From the NCBI GenBank assembly GCA_900772035.1, contig CAAGQE010000008.1, positions 1-11,096 of the forward strand: a stretch of DNA of 11,096 nt, given 5' to 3'. The translations under genes were made by a program, and so were the position numbers. Below the pieces are notes generated by a model. It had not been told where the DNA came from. It was given only the letters and a program-made list of their open reading frames with translations, and made no database searches. The stretch is from Candidatus Gastranaerophilales bacterium (GTDB lineage: Bacteria > Cyanobacteriota > Vampirovibrionia > Gastranaerophilales > Gastranaerophilaceae). Positions 1 to 7,462 of the stretch are shown here, piece after piece (position 1 is the stretch's first letter; each line of letters begins with the position of its first letter).

Positions 1-965
1 ATCTTTTTGAAAAGCGCTTTCATAAGTTTGCCTGCTTCACCCAAAGAACCGTCCTCGTTATACATTTTTTCGGGGTTAATAACGGGGAAGCCCCATGCCT
101 GACCGTCATCAGAGAACAAATCAGGAGGACATCCGAGCATCCAACCGTCTAAGAATAACGCTTGATAAGCCCAAACATCTCTGTCCGAGAATGCGACCTG
201 TCTGTCTGCAATCATTCTGATATCTTTTGAAAGTGCATATTCTTTCGTTCTTTCGTTTTGCAAAGATGCAAGAAGTTGTTTAAATGCGTAGAACTCGATT
301 TCATCTGCATATTTTTCGGAAATTTCCGCTTTTCTTGCCGCAAATCTTTCTTTTTCTTCTTGATTTTTAGGATTGCAAAGGTGCTTGTCATCTTCGTTTT
401 CCCAAATCGGCCAGTAGTCGTTACCGTTTTCAATGCTCAATGCTTCGTATAAAGCGTCATTTTCAAGCCACATTGCATTGTTTTTCTTAAAAGTTTCAAG
501 CGCTTCTACGAGTTTGAACGGATTATTTTTCTTAAAATTGTCATAAGCCTCTCTCAATGCTTCGTCTTGAGCCTTATATATATAAGAATAAGCCGTTTTA
601 TTTTTATCTTTGTTAGGATTGTTTTCACAAATTTTGTTGTAAGTTTCTTCCGAAAGAAGCGAGAAAAATTCGGGAGTAGTCAATAAACCGAGGTCAATAA
701 ACAAGGGGTTGTTGGAAAAAATCGTTCCCGTATACGGAGAAGAATCGCAAGATTTTGTCTTGCCTGCAGGTCCTAATTGAACAGCGTTAAAAATGCCGCT
801 TAAATAATCAATAAGACCTCTCGCAGCATCCGATGCAGCGTTACCGAAGCCCGTATTTTTTCCGACTTCTGCGGGGAAACTGTTTGCATGTGCAATAAAC
901 GCAAAGTTTTTCTTTCCCAATACATTCAATGCTTCTTTTATAATTCTTTTATGTTGTTGTTCCAT
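1..965 (-). CDS. malQ: 4-alpha-glucanotransferase (GH77, MalQ-like), divergent, 3' end outside window
   Basis: Partial gene: 321 codons are visible and the frame stays open to the left edge. GH77 enzymes transfer alpha-1,4-glucan segments in glycogen/maltodextrin metabolism in the cytoplasm. Seen: an N-terminal segment matching the family start (AHANSFPA near residues 25-32, where LHPTSLPG is usual), VQLGPAGK at 62-69, SSPYTGTIFSNNPLFIDL at 75-92, and CPPDLFSDDGQAWGFPVIN at 279-297, corresponding to the GxPPDxFSxxGQxWGxP block. The usual GDIPIYVAxDSADVW segment is replaced by a poorly matching stretch around IADRQVAFSDRDVW (252-265), so this is a divergent member. The catalytic Asp (RxDHFRG region) and the acid/base Glu would lie beyond the edge and cannot be checked. 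Start: ATG at 965, with AAGGA nine bases upstream. A terminator lies upstream (1010-1053), so the gene probably has its own promoter in 966-1010; only weak -35/-10 matches are seen there. Family call is confident, exact specificity is not. Confidence 0.85.
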   Translation of the reverse strand, partial: MEQQHKRIIKEALNVLGKKNFAFIAHANSFPAEVGKNTGFGNAASDAARGLIDYLSGIFNAVQLGPAGKTKSCDSSPYTGTIFSNNPLFIDLGLLTTPEFFSLLSEETYNKICENNPNKDKNKTAYSYIYKAQDEALREAYDNFKKNNPFKLVEALETFKKNNAMWLENDALYEALSIENGNDYWPIWENEDDKHLCNPKNQEEKERFAARKAEISEKYADEIEFYAFKQLLASLQNERTKEYALSKDIRMIADRQVAFSDRDVWAYQALFLDGWMLGCPPDLFSDDGQAWGFPVINPEKMYNEDGSLGEAGKLMKALFKK

Positions 966-1009
966 TTGCGAAAATCCTTAAATTCATGTGAATTAACAAG
1001 AAAATTTTA

Positions 1010-1053
1010 ACATAACAAAAAAAATCGGGCATTTTTTTACAAAAACCCGATTT
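1010..1053 (-). terminator. Intrinsic terminator of the methionine gamma-lyase family gene
   Basis: An 8-bp perfect stem, AAATCGGG (1022-1029) with CCCGATTT (1046-1053), encloses a 16-nt loop. Read on the minus strand the stem runs straight into a T-rich tract (about eight T, then GTTATG). It lies about 40 nt past the stop codon of the gene ending at 1095. Read on the plus strand it has no T tract, so it is directional. The long loop slightly weakens the call. Confidence 0.75.
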
Positions 1054-1094
1054 CATTAGCCAATATTTGTGATAAATCTTTATAATTTCAAGAT

Positions 1095-2330
1095 TTAAAG
1101 ATTGAGGATTTTCTCAACCGTTCTCGTTAATGCGATTTTGACATGCGCATAGTTCAAACCGCCTTGCATATAAACCGCATAAGGAGGTCTGACAGGTCCG
1201 TCTGCCGAAAGTTCAATCGTAGAGCCTTCGATGAACGTTCCGCCTGCCATGATTAAATCATCCTCATAGCCGGGAACAACATCGGGAATAGGGGTCAAAT
1301 AAGACTCAACGGGAGAGCATTCCTGAATGGTTTTGCAAAATTCGAGTTGAGGTTCTTTTTTGCCGAATTTAATTGTTTGGATTAAGTCCGTTCTGACATC
1401 ATGCGGCTTCGGAGTAGAAATAAAGCCCATATCTTCAAAGACTTGAGATGCAAGAATAGCACCTTTTACGGCTTCCGAAACGATTGACGGAGCCATAAAC
1501 ACCCCTTGAAACATCAATCTCGCTTGGTTAAACATCGCACCGCCTTCTCGGCAAATTCCCGGAGCGGTAAGAGATGCCGCAACAAGTTCCACGAGTTCAT
1601 CCTTACCTGCAACATATCCGCCTGCTTCGACAATTCCGCCACCGATATTTTTGATTAAAGAACCAGCAATTAAGTCTGCGCCGACATCCGTCGGTTCGAG
1701 TTTTTCGACAAATTCGCCGTAGCAATTGTCAACAAAGCAAATGCAATCAGGATTTTTTGCCTTAACGGTTTTTATGATTTTTTCAATAATTTCAATCGTC
1801 AAAGATTTTCTTTGAGAATAACCTCTTGAACGTTGAATTAAGACCATTGTAACGGAGTTGTCGACCATTTCGGAAAGTTTTTCAAAGTCGATATCCGTGT
1901 CATTAAGAAGAGGAACTTCGTCATAAGAAACCCCGTGTCCCATAAGGGATTGCTTAAAGTTTCCGCGCTTTCCGATAACTTCTTCCATTGTGTCATAAGG
2001 CGCACCCGCAACCGATAAGAGTTTGTCTCCATGCCTTAAACATCCGAAAAGACAGCAGGAAAGTGTATGCGTTCCTGATACAAAATGCGGACGAGCCATT
2101 GCTTTATCCGTGTGGAAAATATCCGCAAAAACGTTGTCCAAAGCCTCTCTGCCGATATCGTCATGCCCGTAGCCCGTAACAGTATAAAAATGTTGAGCGC
2201 CGATTTGATTTTTTATAAAAGCGTCGAGGACTTTTTCCTGATTAAATTCTTTAATTTCGTCGGTAATTTTAAATTGTTCCGAAACCTTTGCTTCGGCATT
2301 TTTTATTATTTTAATTGCTTTATTTTTCAT
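1095..2330 (-). CDS. Methionine gamma-lyase family / aluminium resistance-type PLP enzyme
   Basis: A 411-aa cytoplasmic pyridoxal-phosphate enzyme of the fold-type I Met_gamma_lyase family, known as aluminium resistance protein or YnbB. Seen: an N-terminal GYGHDDIGREALD block (53-65), the substrate-pocket segment RPHFVSGTHTL (80-90), the cofactor-loop region VAGAPYDTMEEVIG (107-120), VDNCYGEF (200-207) with Asp201 likely facing the pyridine nitrogen, and SLIKNIGGG (224-232) with Lys227 as the likely Schiff-base lysine. Length is normal for the family. The frame stays open upstream to 2585, but that extension runs over the divergent promoter region and into the opposite gene and is low-complexity, so I take the ATG at 2330. 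No clear Shine-Dalgarno precedes it. The family is often annotated as methionine gamma-lyase, but the true substrate is generally unproven; C-S lyase activity is an inference. Transcribed alone, with its own terminator. Confidence 0.88.
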   Translation of the reverse strand: MKNKAIKIIKNAEAKVSEQFKITDEIKEFNQEKVLDAFIKNQIGAQHFYTVTGYGHDDIGREALDNVFADIFHTDKAMARPHFVSGTHTLSCCLFGCLRHGDKLLSVAGAPYDTMEEVIGKRGNFKQSLMGHGVSYDEVPLLNDTDIDFEKLSEMVDNSVTMVLIQRSRGYSQRKSLTIEIIEKIIKTVKAKNPDCICFVDNCYGEFVEKLEPTDVGADLIAGSLIKNIGGGIVEAGGYVAGKDELVELVAASLTAPGICREGGAMFNQARLMFQGVFMAPSIVSEAVKGAILASQVFEDMGFISTPKPHDVRTDLIQTIKFGKKEPQLEFCKTIQECSPVESYLTPIPDVVPGYEDDLIMAGGTFIEGSTIELSADGPVRPPYAVYMQGGLNYAHVKIALTRTVEKILNL

Positions 2331-2460
2331 ACGAAAATCAAAACATAAACAATAAATTGTTTCAAATGTTTCAATCAATGTTTTTTTAGAATATGTTTGA
2401 TGTAAAATAGATTTTGAAAAATTAATAATAACAATAATAAATAATAATGGAATATAAACT
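2331..2460. promoter_or_regulatory. Divergent intergenic region with palindrome and tandem repeat
   Basis: This very AT-rich 130-bp gap separates the PLP-enzyme gene (leftwards) from the five-gene operon (rightwards), so it must hold both promoters. Seen: a palindrome AAACAAT-AA-ATTGTTT at 2347-2362, overlapped by a 9-bp tandem repeat (TTGTTTCAA 2357-2365, ATGTTTCAA 2366-2374). Possible plus-strand promoter elements are TTGATG at 2397-2402 and TAAAAT at 2403-2408, but neither has a convincing partner at proper spacing. The repeat cluster could be an operator; no regulator can be named. Confidence 0.35.
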
Positions 2461-3786
2461 ATGTCGGAAGAATTCAGAAAAGAAGAAGAACAACCGAATA
2501 TATATATAAAGCCAGGCAAAACATACTCAAAATTTTTACAGCCCGAAGAAAAAAAGCCCAAAAATTCTTTTGGTGTCGTAATCATTATATTACTTTTGGC
2601 GGTACTTATTGCGGTAATATTTGCCTTGGTTTCTAAGTTTTCGGTAAAAGACGGAAATCAATTATTTGATATTTATAAAAAAGAAGATGTGTTGAAACTT
2701 GAAAAACAAGGTTTTGGCGGAAACATTTTCAACAAGAGACAAAACATCCTTGTTTTGGGTGTAGATTCAAACGGTTCTGACGCAGACCCGTTCAAGGGAA
2801 CACGTTCGGATACGATTCTCGTTTTCAGTATTTACCCCAAGACAAAATCTGTAAACATTTTGTCAATCCCTCGTGACAGTAAGGTTTATCTTGCACACAA
2901 CAAAGGTATTGATAAGATTAACGCAGCGCACGCAATCGGTGGTATCAACCTTACTAAAGATACTATCGAAGAAACCTTCGGAATTAAAATCCACAACTAT
3001 ATTGTATTTAATACACATGGTGTTGTTGATTTTATTGATGCAATCGGCGGTATCCCCGTTTACGTGGAAAAAGATATGAAATACCACGACTACACGGCAG
3101 GCTTAAATGTAAACCTCACAAAAGGAGAACATTTGTTGACAGGTAAACAAGCCGAAGGATTTTTGAGATTCAGAAAAGACGCATTGGGCGATATAGGCAG
3201 AACTTCTCGTCAACAATGGTTCTTGAGCGCTTTGGCAAAAAGACTCAAAGACCCCACAGTTATCCCGAAAATCCCCGAAGCATTGCAAGTTATTGATAAG
3301 AGCGTAAAGAGTAACTTGAGCCTTTATCAACTTTCACAATATGCGGCATTTGCAGCAGGAATGGATATGTCTAAGGTTGAAACGGCAACTCTTCCCGGTG
3401 CACCGAACAAAAGAGGTTATATCAGTTACTGGATTTTGAACCCCAATCAATGTCGCGAAGTTATCAACAGAATGATTTATAACAAAAATCTTCCGCCCGA
3501 AGACAATCATCTTCCCGTCGCAGGCATTTTGTACACAGGAAACAATCAATCCGAAGCGGAAGCCTTAAAGACAAAACTTGAAGAAGAAGGCTTCACGGTA
3601 CATTGCAGACAAATGAAGCATTTGCCTCACCCGCAAATTTTCGGACACACTCCTGTTGTTACAAGCGGTTTTGTACACAAATTGAAAGACGAACACAAAG
3701 AAGTTGCAGACTTACAATTCGTTTACGACCCGATAAAATTTTACTGTGCAAACAGCGACTTTACGGTAATTTTGTCAAAACAATAA
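2461..3786 (+). CDS. LytR-CpsA-Psr (LCP) family cell-wall glycopolymer ligase with LytR_C-like domain
   Basis: A 441-aa membrane-anchored protein. LCP enzymes move undecaprenyl-linked glycopolymers onto peptidoglycan or other envelope acceptors outside the cytoplasmic membrane. Seen: a charged cytoplasmic N-terminus (1-35), one transmembrane helix (about 36-58), then the LCP core from NILVLGVDS (95-103). Family residues include Asp102, the RSDT motif (115-118, Arg115 and Asp117), IPRDS (136-140, Arg138), FRFRKD-type LRFRKD (235-240) and GRTSRQQ (246-252, Arg247 and Arg250), which bind the pyrophosphate-lipid substrate and metal. A C-terminal domain begins near residue 351 (VAGILYTGNNQ, then an E/K-rich helix) and resembles LytR_C. 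First gene of the operon; 11 nt to the next. Start ATG 2461 has only a weak GGA about nine bases upstream, but it places the TM helix correctly. The particular polymer cannot be told from sequence. Confidence 0.93.
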   Translation: MSEEFRKEEEQPNIYIKPGKTYSKFLQPEEKKPKNSFGVVIIILLLAVLIAVIFALVSKFSVKDGNQLFDIYKKEDVLKLEKQGFGGNIFNKRQNILVLGVDSNGSDADPFKGTRSDTILVFSIYPKTKSVNILSIPRDSKVYLAHNKGIDKINAAHAIGGINLTKDTIEETFGIKIHNYIVFNTHGVVDFIDAIGGIPVYVEKDMKYHDYTAGLNVNLTKGEHLLTGKQAEGFLRFRKDALGDIGRTSRQQWFLSALAKRLKDPTVIPKIPEALQVIDKSVKSNLSLYQLSQYAAFAAGMDMSKVETATLPGAPNKRGYISYWILNPNQCREVINRMIYNKNLPPEDNHLPVAGILYTGNNQSEAEALKTKLEEEGFTVHCRQMKHLPHPQIFGHTPVVTSGFVHKLKDEHKEVADLQFVYDPIKFYCANSDFTVILSKQ

Positions 3787-3797
3787 GAGGCTAAAAT

Positions 3798-4442
3798 ATG
3801 TTAATGAAAGAACTTGTTGAACGCCAATGCGTGAGACAGTATTCGGATAAGAAAATTTCAAACGAAGAAATCGAAGAAATCCTTGAAGCAGGAAGACTTG
3901 CGCCGTCTTGGATGAACGTTCAACCTTGGAAGTTCATCGTGGTTGAGGACGAGGAACAAAAGAAATTGCTCTCAACTTGTGCAAACTTTCAAAAACAAAT
4001 TGCGGAAGCATCTCACGTTATTGTAATTCTTGGTGATTTTTCGGCATGGAACAATAAAAACTTCGGCAAAATCCTTTCCGAAAGAGGGATGCAAGAAGAC
4101 GGCATTAAGCATATTTTGAACGACAAAGGTTACAACCCGTCAAGAAACAGCGAAACTGTTTTGCTCGCGAGAACGATGGAACAATGCTCTTATGCTATAA
4201 GTTTTATGTCTTTGCAGGCGGAACATCTCAACATCGGCAACTGCATTATAGGCGCATTTGCCAATGAACTCACGGGCTTTAACCCCGAAATCGCAAAAGC
4301 AGTAAGAGAAAAATTAAACATTCCGAACGACATGATTATCGCGGGAATGTTGACTTTGGGCTATAAAAGAGATACCTTCAAGCAAACAAAAAAAATGAGA
4401 AAAGCAAAAGAAGAAGTCATTTTTTACGGTCAATACAAATAA
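3798..4442 (+). CDS. Nitroreductase family FMN-dependent oxidoreductase
   Basis: A 214-aa cytoplasmic flavoprotein of the nitroreductase superfamily, whose members use NAD(P)H and FMN to reduce nitro compounds, quinones or other electron acceptors. Seen: the FMN-phosphate segment ERQCVRQYSDKKIS (8-21; Arg9 and Arg13), EAGRLAPSWMNVQPWKFIVV (30-49; Ser37, Asn40 and Gln42 as flavin contacts), and the C-terminal GMLTLGYK (183-190), the usual hydrophobic-G-Y-P/K end of the fold. A charged middle segment (about 85-120) varies within the family. Start ATG 3798 is preceded by AAGAGG at 7-nt spacing; a second in-frame ATG lies two codons later. It sits 11 nt after the LCP gene and 11 nt before hisG, so co-transcription is likely. 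The natural substrate is unknown. Confidence 0.92.
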   Translation: MLMKELVERQCVRQYSDKKISNEEIEEILEAGRLAPSWMNVQPWKFIVVEDEEQKKLLSTCANFQKQIAEASHVIVILGDFSAWNNKNFGKILSERGMQEDGIKHILNDKGYNPSRNSETVLLARTMEQCSYAISFMSLQAEHLNIGNCIIGAFANELTGFNPEIAKAVREKLNIPNDMIIAGMLTLGYKRDTFKQTKKMRKAKEEVIFYGQYK

Positions 4443-4453
4443 AGAGATTGAAA

Positions 4454-5323
4454 ATGTCAGAAATTTTGAAAATAGCAGTTCCGAACAAAGGCAGACTTTC
4501 GGAAAAAATATACGGACTTTTAAATAATGCGGGCTTAATTTTTCCGACGAAAGGAGAAAGAGTCTTGCAGGTTTCGACAAAAGACGGGAATTATTCCGTC
4601 ATTTTTTTAAGAACGCAAGATATTCCGAGATTTGTGGAAAAAGGGGTCGCGGATGTCGGATTTACGGGTTTTGATATTGTAACGGAACTCGAATCTGATG
4701 TCGATAAAATTTACGACTTAAACTTTGGTGCTTGCGATATGGTTGTTGCGGTTAAAGACGAAGACCCGTACGAAAAAGCCGAAGATTTGCCCGACAAAAT
4801 CAAAGTCGCAACCTCGTTCCCGAATATTGCGAAAAAATATTTTGAAAAAATCGGAAAACAAACCGAAATAACCGAGGTTTCAGGTGCAACCGAAATCACT
4901 CCCCGTTTGGGACTTTCAGACGTTGTTGTAGACATTACCTCGTCGGGTTCGACTTTAAAGTCAAACAAATTGAGAATTATTGATACTATTTTATCTTCAT
5001 CGGCGGTTGTAATCGCAAGAAAGGATTTGTCGGAAGAACTTCGCGAAAAGACAGACGTTCTTTTGACCGCAATTCAATCCGTCATTGATGCCGAAGGCAA
5101 AAAATATCTTATGGCACATGTTCCAAAGACATCTCTCGGAAAAATCAAAGAATTTTTACCGGGGCTTTCTTCTCCGACGGTAACAACGTTGCTTGATGAC
5201 GACAAAAATGCAGTAATTCACGTTGTAGTGGATAATGAAAAGGTATACGAAAGCGTACACAAATTAAAACAACTTGGCGGACAAGGCATATTAATTATGA
5301 CCGTAGACCAAATGGTGAGGTAA
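4454..5323 (+). CDS. hisG: ATP phosphoribosyltransferase, long form (HisG)
   Basis: Catalyses the first step of histidine synthesis: ATP + PRPP gives N1-(5-phosphoribosyl)-ATP + PPi. The 289-aa length fits the long (HisG-L) form with its own regulatory domain rather than the roughly 210-aa short form that needs HisZ. Seen: KIAVPNKGRLSE (6-17) at the start of the catalytic fold, VGFTGFDIV (68-76), and the PRPP-binding loop VVDITSSGSTLKSN (158-171, equivalent to the DxxSTGxTLxxN of other HisGs). The C-terminal ACT-like domain from about 215 (KKYLMAHVPK) to the end (LGGQGILIMTVDQ) binds histidine in long-form enzymes, so feedback inhibition is likely. Start: the frame also offers TTG at 4448, but AAAGAG at 4441-4446 is placed 7 nt from ATG 4454, the same layout as the upstream gene, so ATG is preferred. 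No other his gene is in the window. Confidence 0.96.
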   Translation: MSEILKIAVPNKGRLSEKIYGLLNNAGLIFPTKGERVLQVSTKDGNYSVIFLRTQDIPRFVEKGVADVGFTGFDIVTELESDVDKIYDLNFGACDMVVAVKDEDPYEKAEDLPDKIKVATSFPNIAKKYFEKIGKQTEITEVSGATEITPRLGLSDVVVDITSSGSTLKSNKLRIIDTILSSSAVVIARKDLSEELREKTDVLLTAIQSVIDAEGKKYLMAHVPKTSLGKIKEFLPGLSSPTVTTLLDDDKNAVIHVVVDNEKVYESVHKLKQLGGQGILIMTVDQMVR

Positions 5324-5326
5324 AAA

Positions 5327-6097
5327 ATGGAATATCCGAATCTTGAAAAACTTATCAAAACAATAGAAATTTTGCGCTCGGAAAACGGTTGTGCTTGGGA
5401 CAGAGAGCAAACTCACAAAACCCTCAGACACAATATGATTGAAGAAGCATACGAAGCCGTTGACGCAATGAATACGGGCGATATGAACCATTTAAAAGAA
5501 GAACTCGGCGATGTCTTGTTGCAGGTCGTTCTTCACGCGCAAATTGCAAAAGAAGAAGGTGCTTTCAATATTGATGATGTCGCAAAAAGGCTCAATGAAA
5601 AATTAATCCACAGACATCCTCACGTTTTCGGGAATATCAAAACTCAAGATACTAACGAAATTTTGGCAAATTGGGACAAGTTGAAAGCGGAAGAAAAACC
5701 GCACAGAAAATCACTTATGGACGGTATTTCAAAATCTCAATCAGCACTTATGAGTGCTCAAAAAATCAGCTGCAAAGCCGTTAAAGTTGGCTTTGAATGG
5801 GAAAATGACGAGCAATTAAAAGAATGTATTTTGTCGGAATTTAAAGAATTTCACGAAGCGAAAACTTATGACAACAAGGAAGAAGAGTTCGGCGATATTT
5901 TATTTGCCCTCGTAAATCTTGCAAGACGCAATCAAATTGATGCAGAACAAGCATTAATCCGTTCAAATACAAAGTTTATGAAACGTTTCAGAAAAATGGA
6001 AGAAATTGCCGAAAAACCGTTAACGGAATTGACTTTCCAAGAATGGGACAATCTTTGGAAAAAGGCAAAAGAATTAACCGCGGCGGATAATTCATAG
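5327..6097 (+). CDS. mazG: Nucleoside triphosphate pyrophosphohydrolase MazG
   Basis: A 256-aa cytoplasmic enzyme hydrolysing NTPs/dNTPs to NMP + PPi, generally thought to clear abnormal nucleotides or tune nucleotide pools. It has the classic two-domain MazG layout. The N-terminal domain shows CAWDREQTH (22-30), EEAYE (39-43) and EELGDVLLQ (58-66, Glu59/Asp62), forming the ExxE...ExxD magnesium site, then HRHPHVFG (95-102). The second domain repeats the motif at EFKEFHEA (171-178) and EEEFGDILFALVNLARR (185-201, Glu187/Asp190), followed by NTKFMKRF (214-221). Length is normal. Start ATG 5327 is 3 nt after the hisG stop; its ribosome site GAGG (5317-5320) lies within the last hisG codons, indicating translational coupling. 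HisE, which acts directly on the HisG product, belongs to the same all-alpha NTP-PPase superfamily, but this protein is a clear MazG by architecture. Confidence 0.95.
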   Translation: MEYPNLEKLIKTIEILRSENGCAWDREQTHKTLRHNMIEEAYEAVDAMNTGDMNHLKEELGDVLLQVVLHAQIAKEEGAFNIDDVAKRLNEKLIHRHPHVFGNIKTQDTNEILANWDKLKAEEKPHRKSLMDGISKSQSALMSAQKISCKAVKVGFEWENDEQLKECILSEFKEFHEAKTYDNKEEEFGDILFALVNLARRNQIDAEQALIRSNTKFMKRFRKMEEIAEKPLTELTFQEWDNLWKKAKELTAADNS

Positions 6098-6100
6098 ATA

Positions 6101-7462
6101 ATGAAGATTGCATTAGTCAGAGTAAAATACAATTCACATATAATCACACCACCATTGGGAATTGGCTATATTTCAGCATGTTTAAAACAACACGGTCACG
6201 AAACATTAATAATTGATGCTCTTCGTGATAAGTTGCAAGACGACGAGATAATTGAAATTTTAGACAGAAATGAAATAAACGTTGTCGGTTTAACGTGCTT
6301 AACGGCTTTTTATAAAGAAGTTGTACAGTTATCAAAGAAATTGAAAGCAAGAGGAAAGCGCGTTATTATTGGCGGAGCGCACCCGACTTTTTTGCCGAAA
6401 GAAACTCTTGAGGACTCAGATGCTGATTTTGTAATTATTGGTGACGGAGAACTCGCATTTACGGAACTTGCTGACAAAAATCTTGATAACAGCGAAATAC
6501 AAGGAGTTTACAGCAAAAACGATTTGCCGCAAAATCCGAAACGAGCAAAAATCGTTGAAAATTTAGACGAATTGCCTTTTCCCGATTGGGAACAAATCAA
6601 TCCTCAAAAATACCCGATAGCACCGTTCGGAGCAGTAACAAAAAATTATCCGATAGGAGTGCTTTTAAGCAGCAGGGGCTGCCCTTGCGCCTGCACTTTT
6701 TGTGCAAATCCGAATATTTCTGGCAGAAAAGTACGAATGAGAAGCCCCGAAAACATTGTTTCGGAAATAGAATATTTGGTTAAAAACTTCAACGTAAAAG
6801 AAATCAGTTTTATTGACGATAATTTACTTTTGGACAAAAATCACGCAAAAAAACTTTTTAACCTGATAATTCAAAAGGGGCTGAATAAGTTGAGTTTTTG
6901 TTCCCCAAACGGAATTCGCGCAGATTCCGTTACAAAAGATTTGATGGACTTAATGAAAAAAGCAGGATGGTATTACGTGGCATTCGGAATAGAATCCGCA
7001 AATCCGCAAATTCTTTTAAACATCAAGAAAAATGAATCTGTCGATATAATCAAAAATGCTATTAAAACAGCAAAAGATGCAAAACTTGAAGTGCAGGGCT
7101 TTTTTATCTTCGGACTCCCCGGAGAAACGAAAGAAACTATAAAAGAAACCACGAATTTTGCCGTAAATTCGGGGTTAACAAGAGCGCAATTTTTGATTTT
7201 GGATGTCCTTCCCGGATGCGAACTTTGGGACAAATTGCAGGGAAAATTCAAACCTGATTTTGCAAAAGACAGTTACCGTTACCCCGAATACATTCCCGAC
7301 GGGTTAACGAAAGAGGATCTGATTTGGGCACAGAAAAATGCATTCAGAAAATTCTATTTCCGTCCGAAAATTATTATAAGTCTACTGAAATACATACATC
7401 TGAAACAAATACAAAATTTTCTGAAAAGGCTTACAGATTACGGAATTTTCAAAAAGAACTAG
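6101..7462 (+). CDS. B12-binding-domain radical SAM enzyme, substrate unknown
   Basis: A 453-aa class B-type radical SAM protein. Seen: an N-terminal Rossmann-like cobalamin-binding domain (about 1-140) with TPPLGIGYISACL (16-28), VVGLTCLT (61-68), VIIGGAHPTFLP (88-99) and DFVIIGDGE (109-117). The linker ELPFPDW (157-163) is typical of these enzymes. The radical SAM core carries SRGCPCACTFC (191-201), with Cys194, Cys198 and Cys201 as the CxxxCxxC ligands of the 4Fe-4S cluster. FGIESA (296-301) and FFIFGLPGET (334-343) are SAM-domain strands. A short basic C-terminal tail follows, including FRKFYFRPKII (415-425). Members methylate, rearrange or cyclise many substrates; the sequence does not say which. 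The base at the B12 lower face is probably free, since no DxHxxG histidine motif is seen. Start ATG 6101 is 3 nt after the mazG stop without a good Shine-Dalgarno, suggesting reinitiation. Last gene of the operon; its TAG overlaps the opposing gene's stop by 4 nt. Confidence 0.92.
   Translation: MKIALVRVKYNSHIITPPLGIGYISACLKQHGHETLIIDALRDKLQDDEIIEILDRNEINVVGLTCLTAFYKEVVQLSKKLKARGKRVIIGGAHPTFLPKETLEDSDADFVIIGDGELAFTELADKNLDNSEIQGVYSKNDLPQNPKRAKIVENLDELPFPDWEQINPQKYPIAPFGAVTKNYPIGVLLSSRGCPCACTFCANPNISGRKVRMRSPENIVSEIEYLVKNFNVKEISFIDDNLLLDKNHAKKLFNLIIQKGLNKLSFCSPNGIRADSVTKDLMDLMKKAGWYYVAFGIESANPQILLNIKKNESVDIIKNAIKTAKDAKLEVQGFFIFGLPGETKETIKETTNFAVNSGLTRAQFLILDVLPGCELWDKLQGKFKPDFAKDSYRYPEYIPDGLTKEDLIWAQKNAFRKFYFRPKIIISLLKYIHLKQIQNFLKRLTDYGIFKKN

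Noticed and set aside
212..452. Short frames on both strands at 212-433 and 258-452
   Set aside because: Both lie inside the partial GH77 gene in other frames and are explained as shadows of it.
2331..2585. An 85-residue N-terminal extension of the PLP enzyme in the same frame
   Set aside because: It crosses the divergent promoter region and overlaps the start of the LCP gene on the other strand; its sequence is low-complexity and hydrophobic and the family begins at the ATG at 2330.
2701..2740. FGG in the LCP protein (GFGGNIF) as a third example of the shared N-terminal motif
   Set aside because: It lies after the transmembrane helix, next to the LCP core, without the disordered leader or the preceding V-[ST]; likely coincidence.
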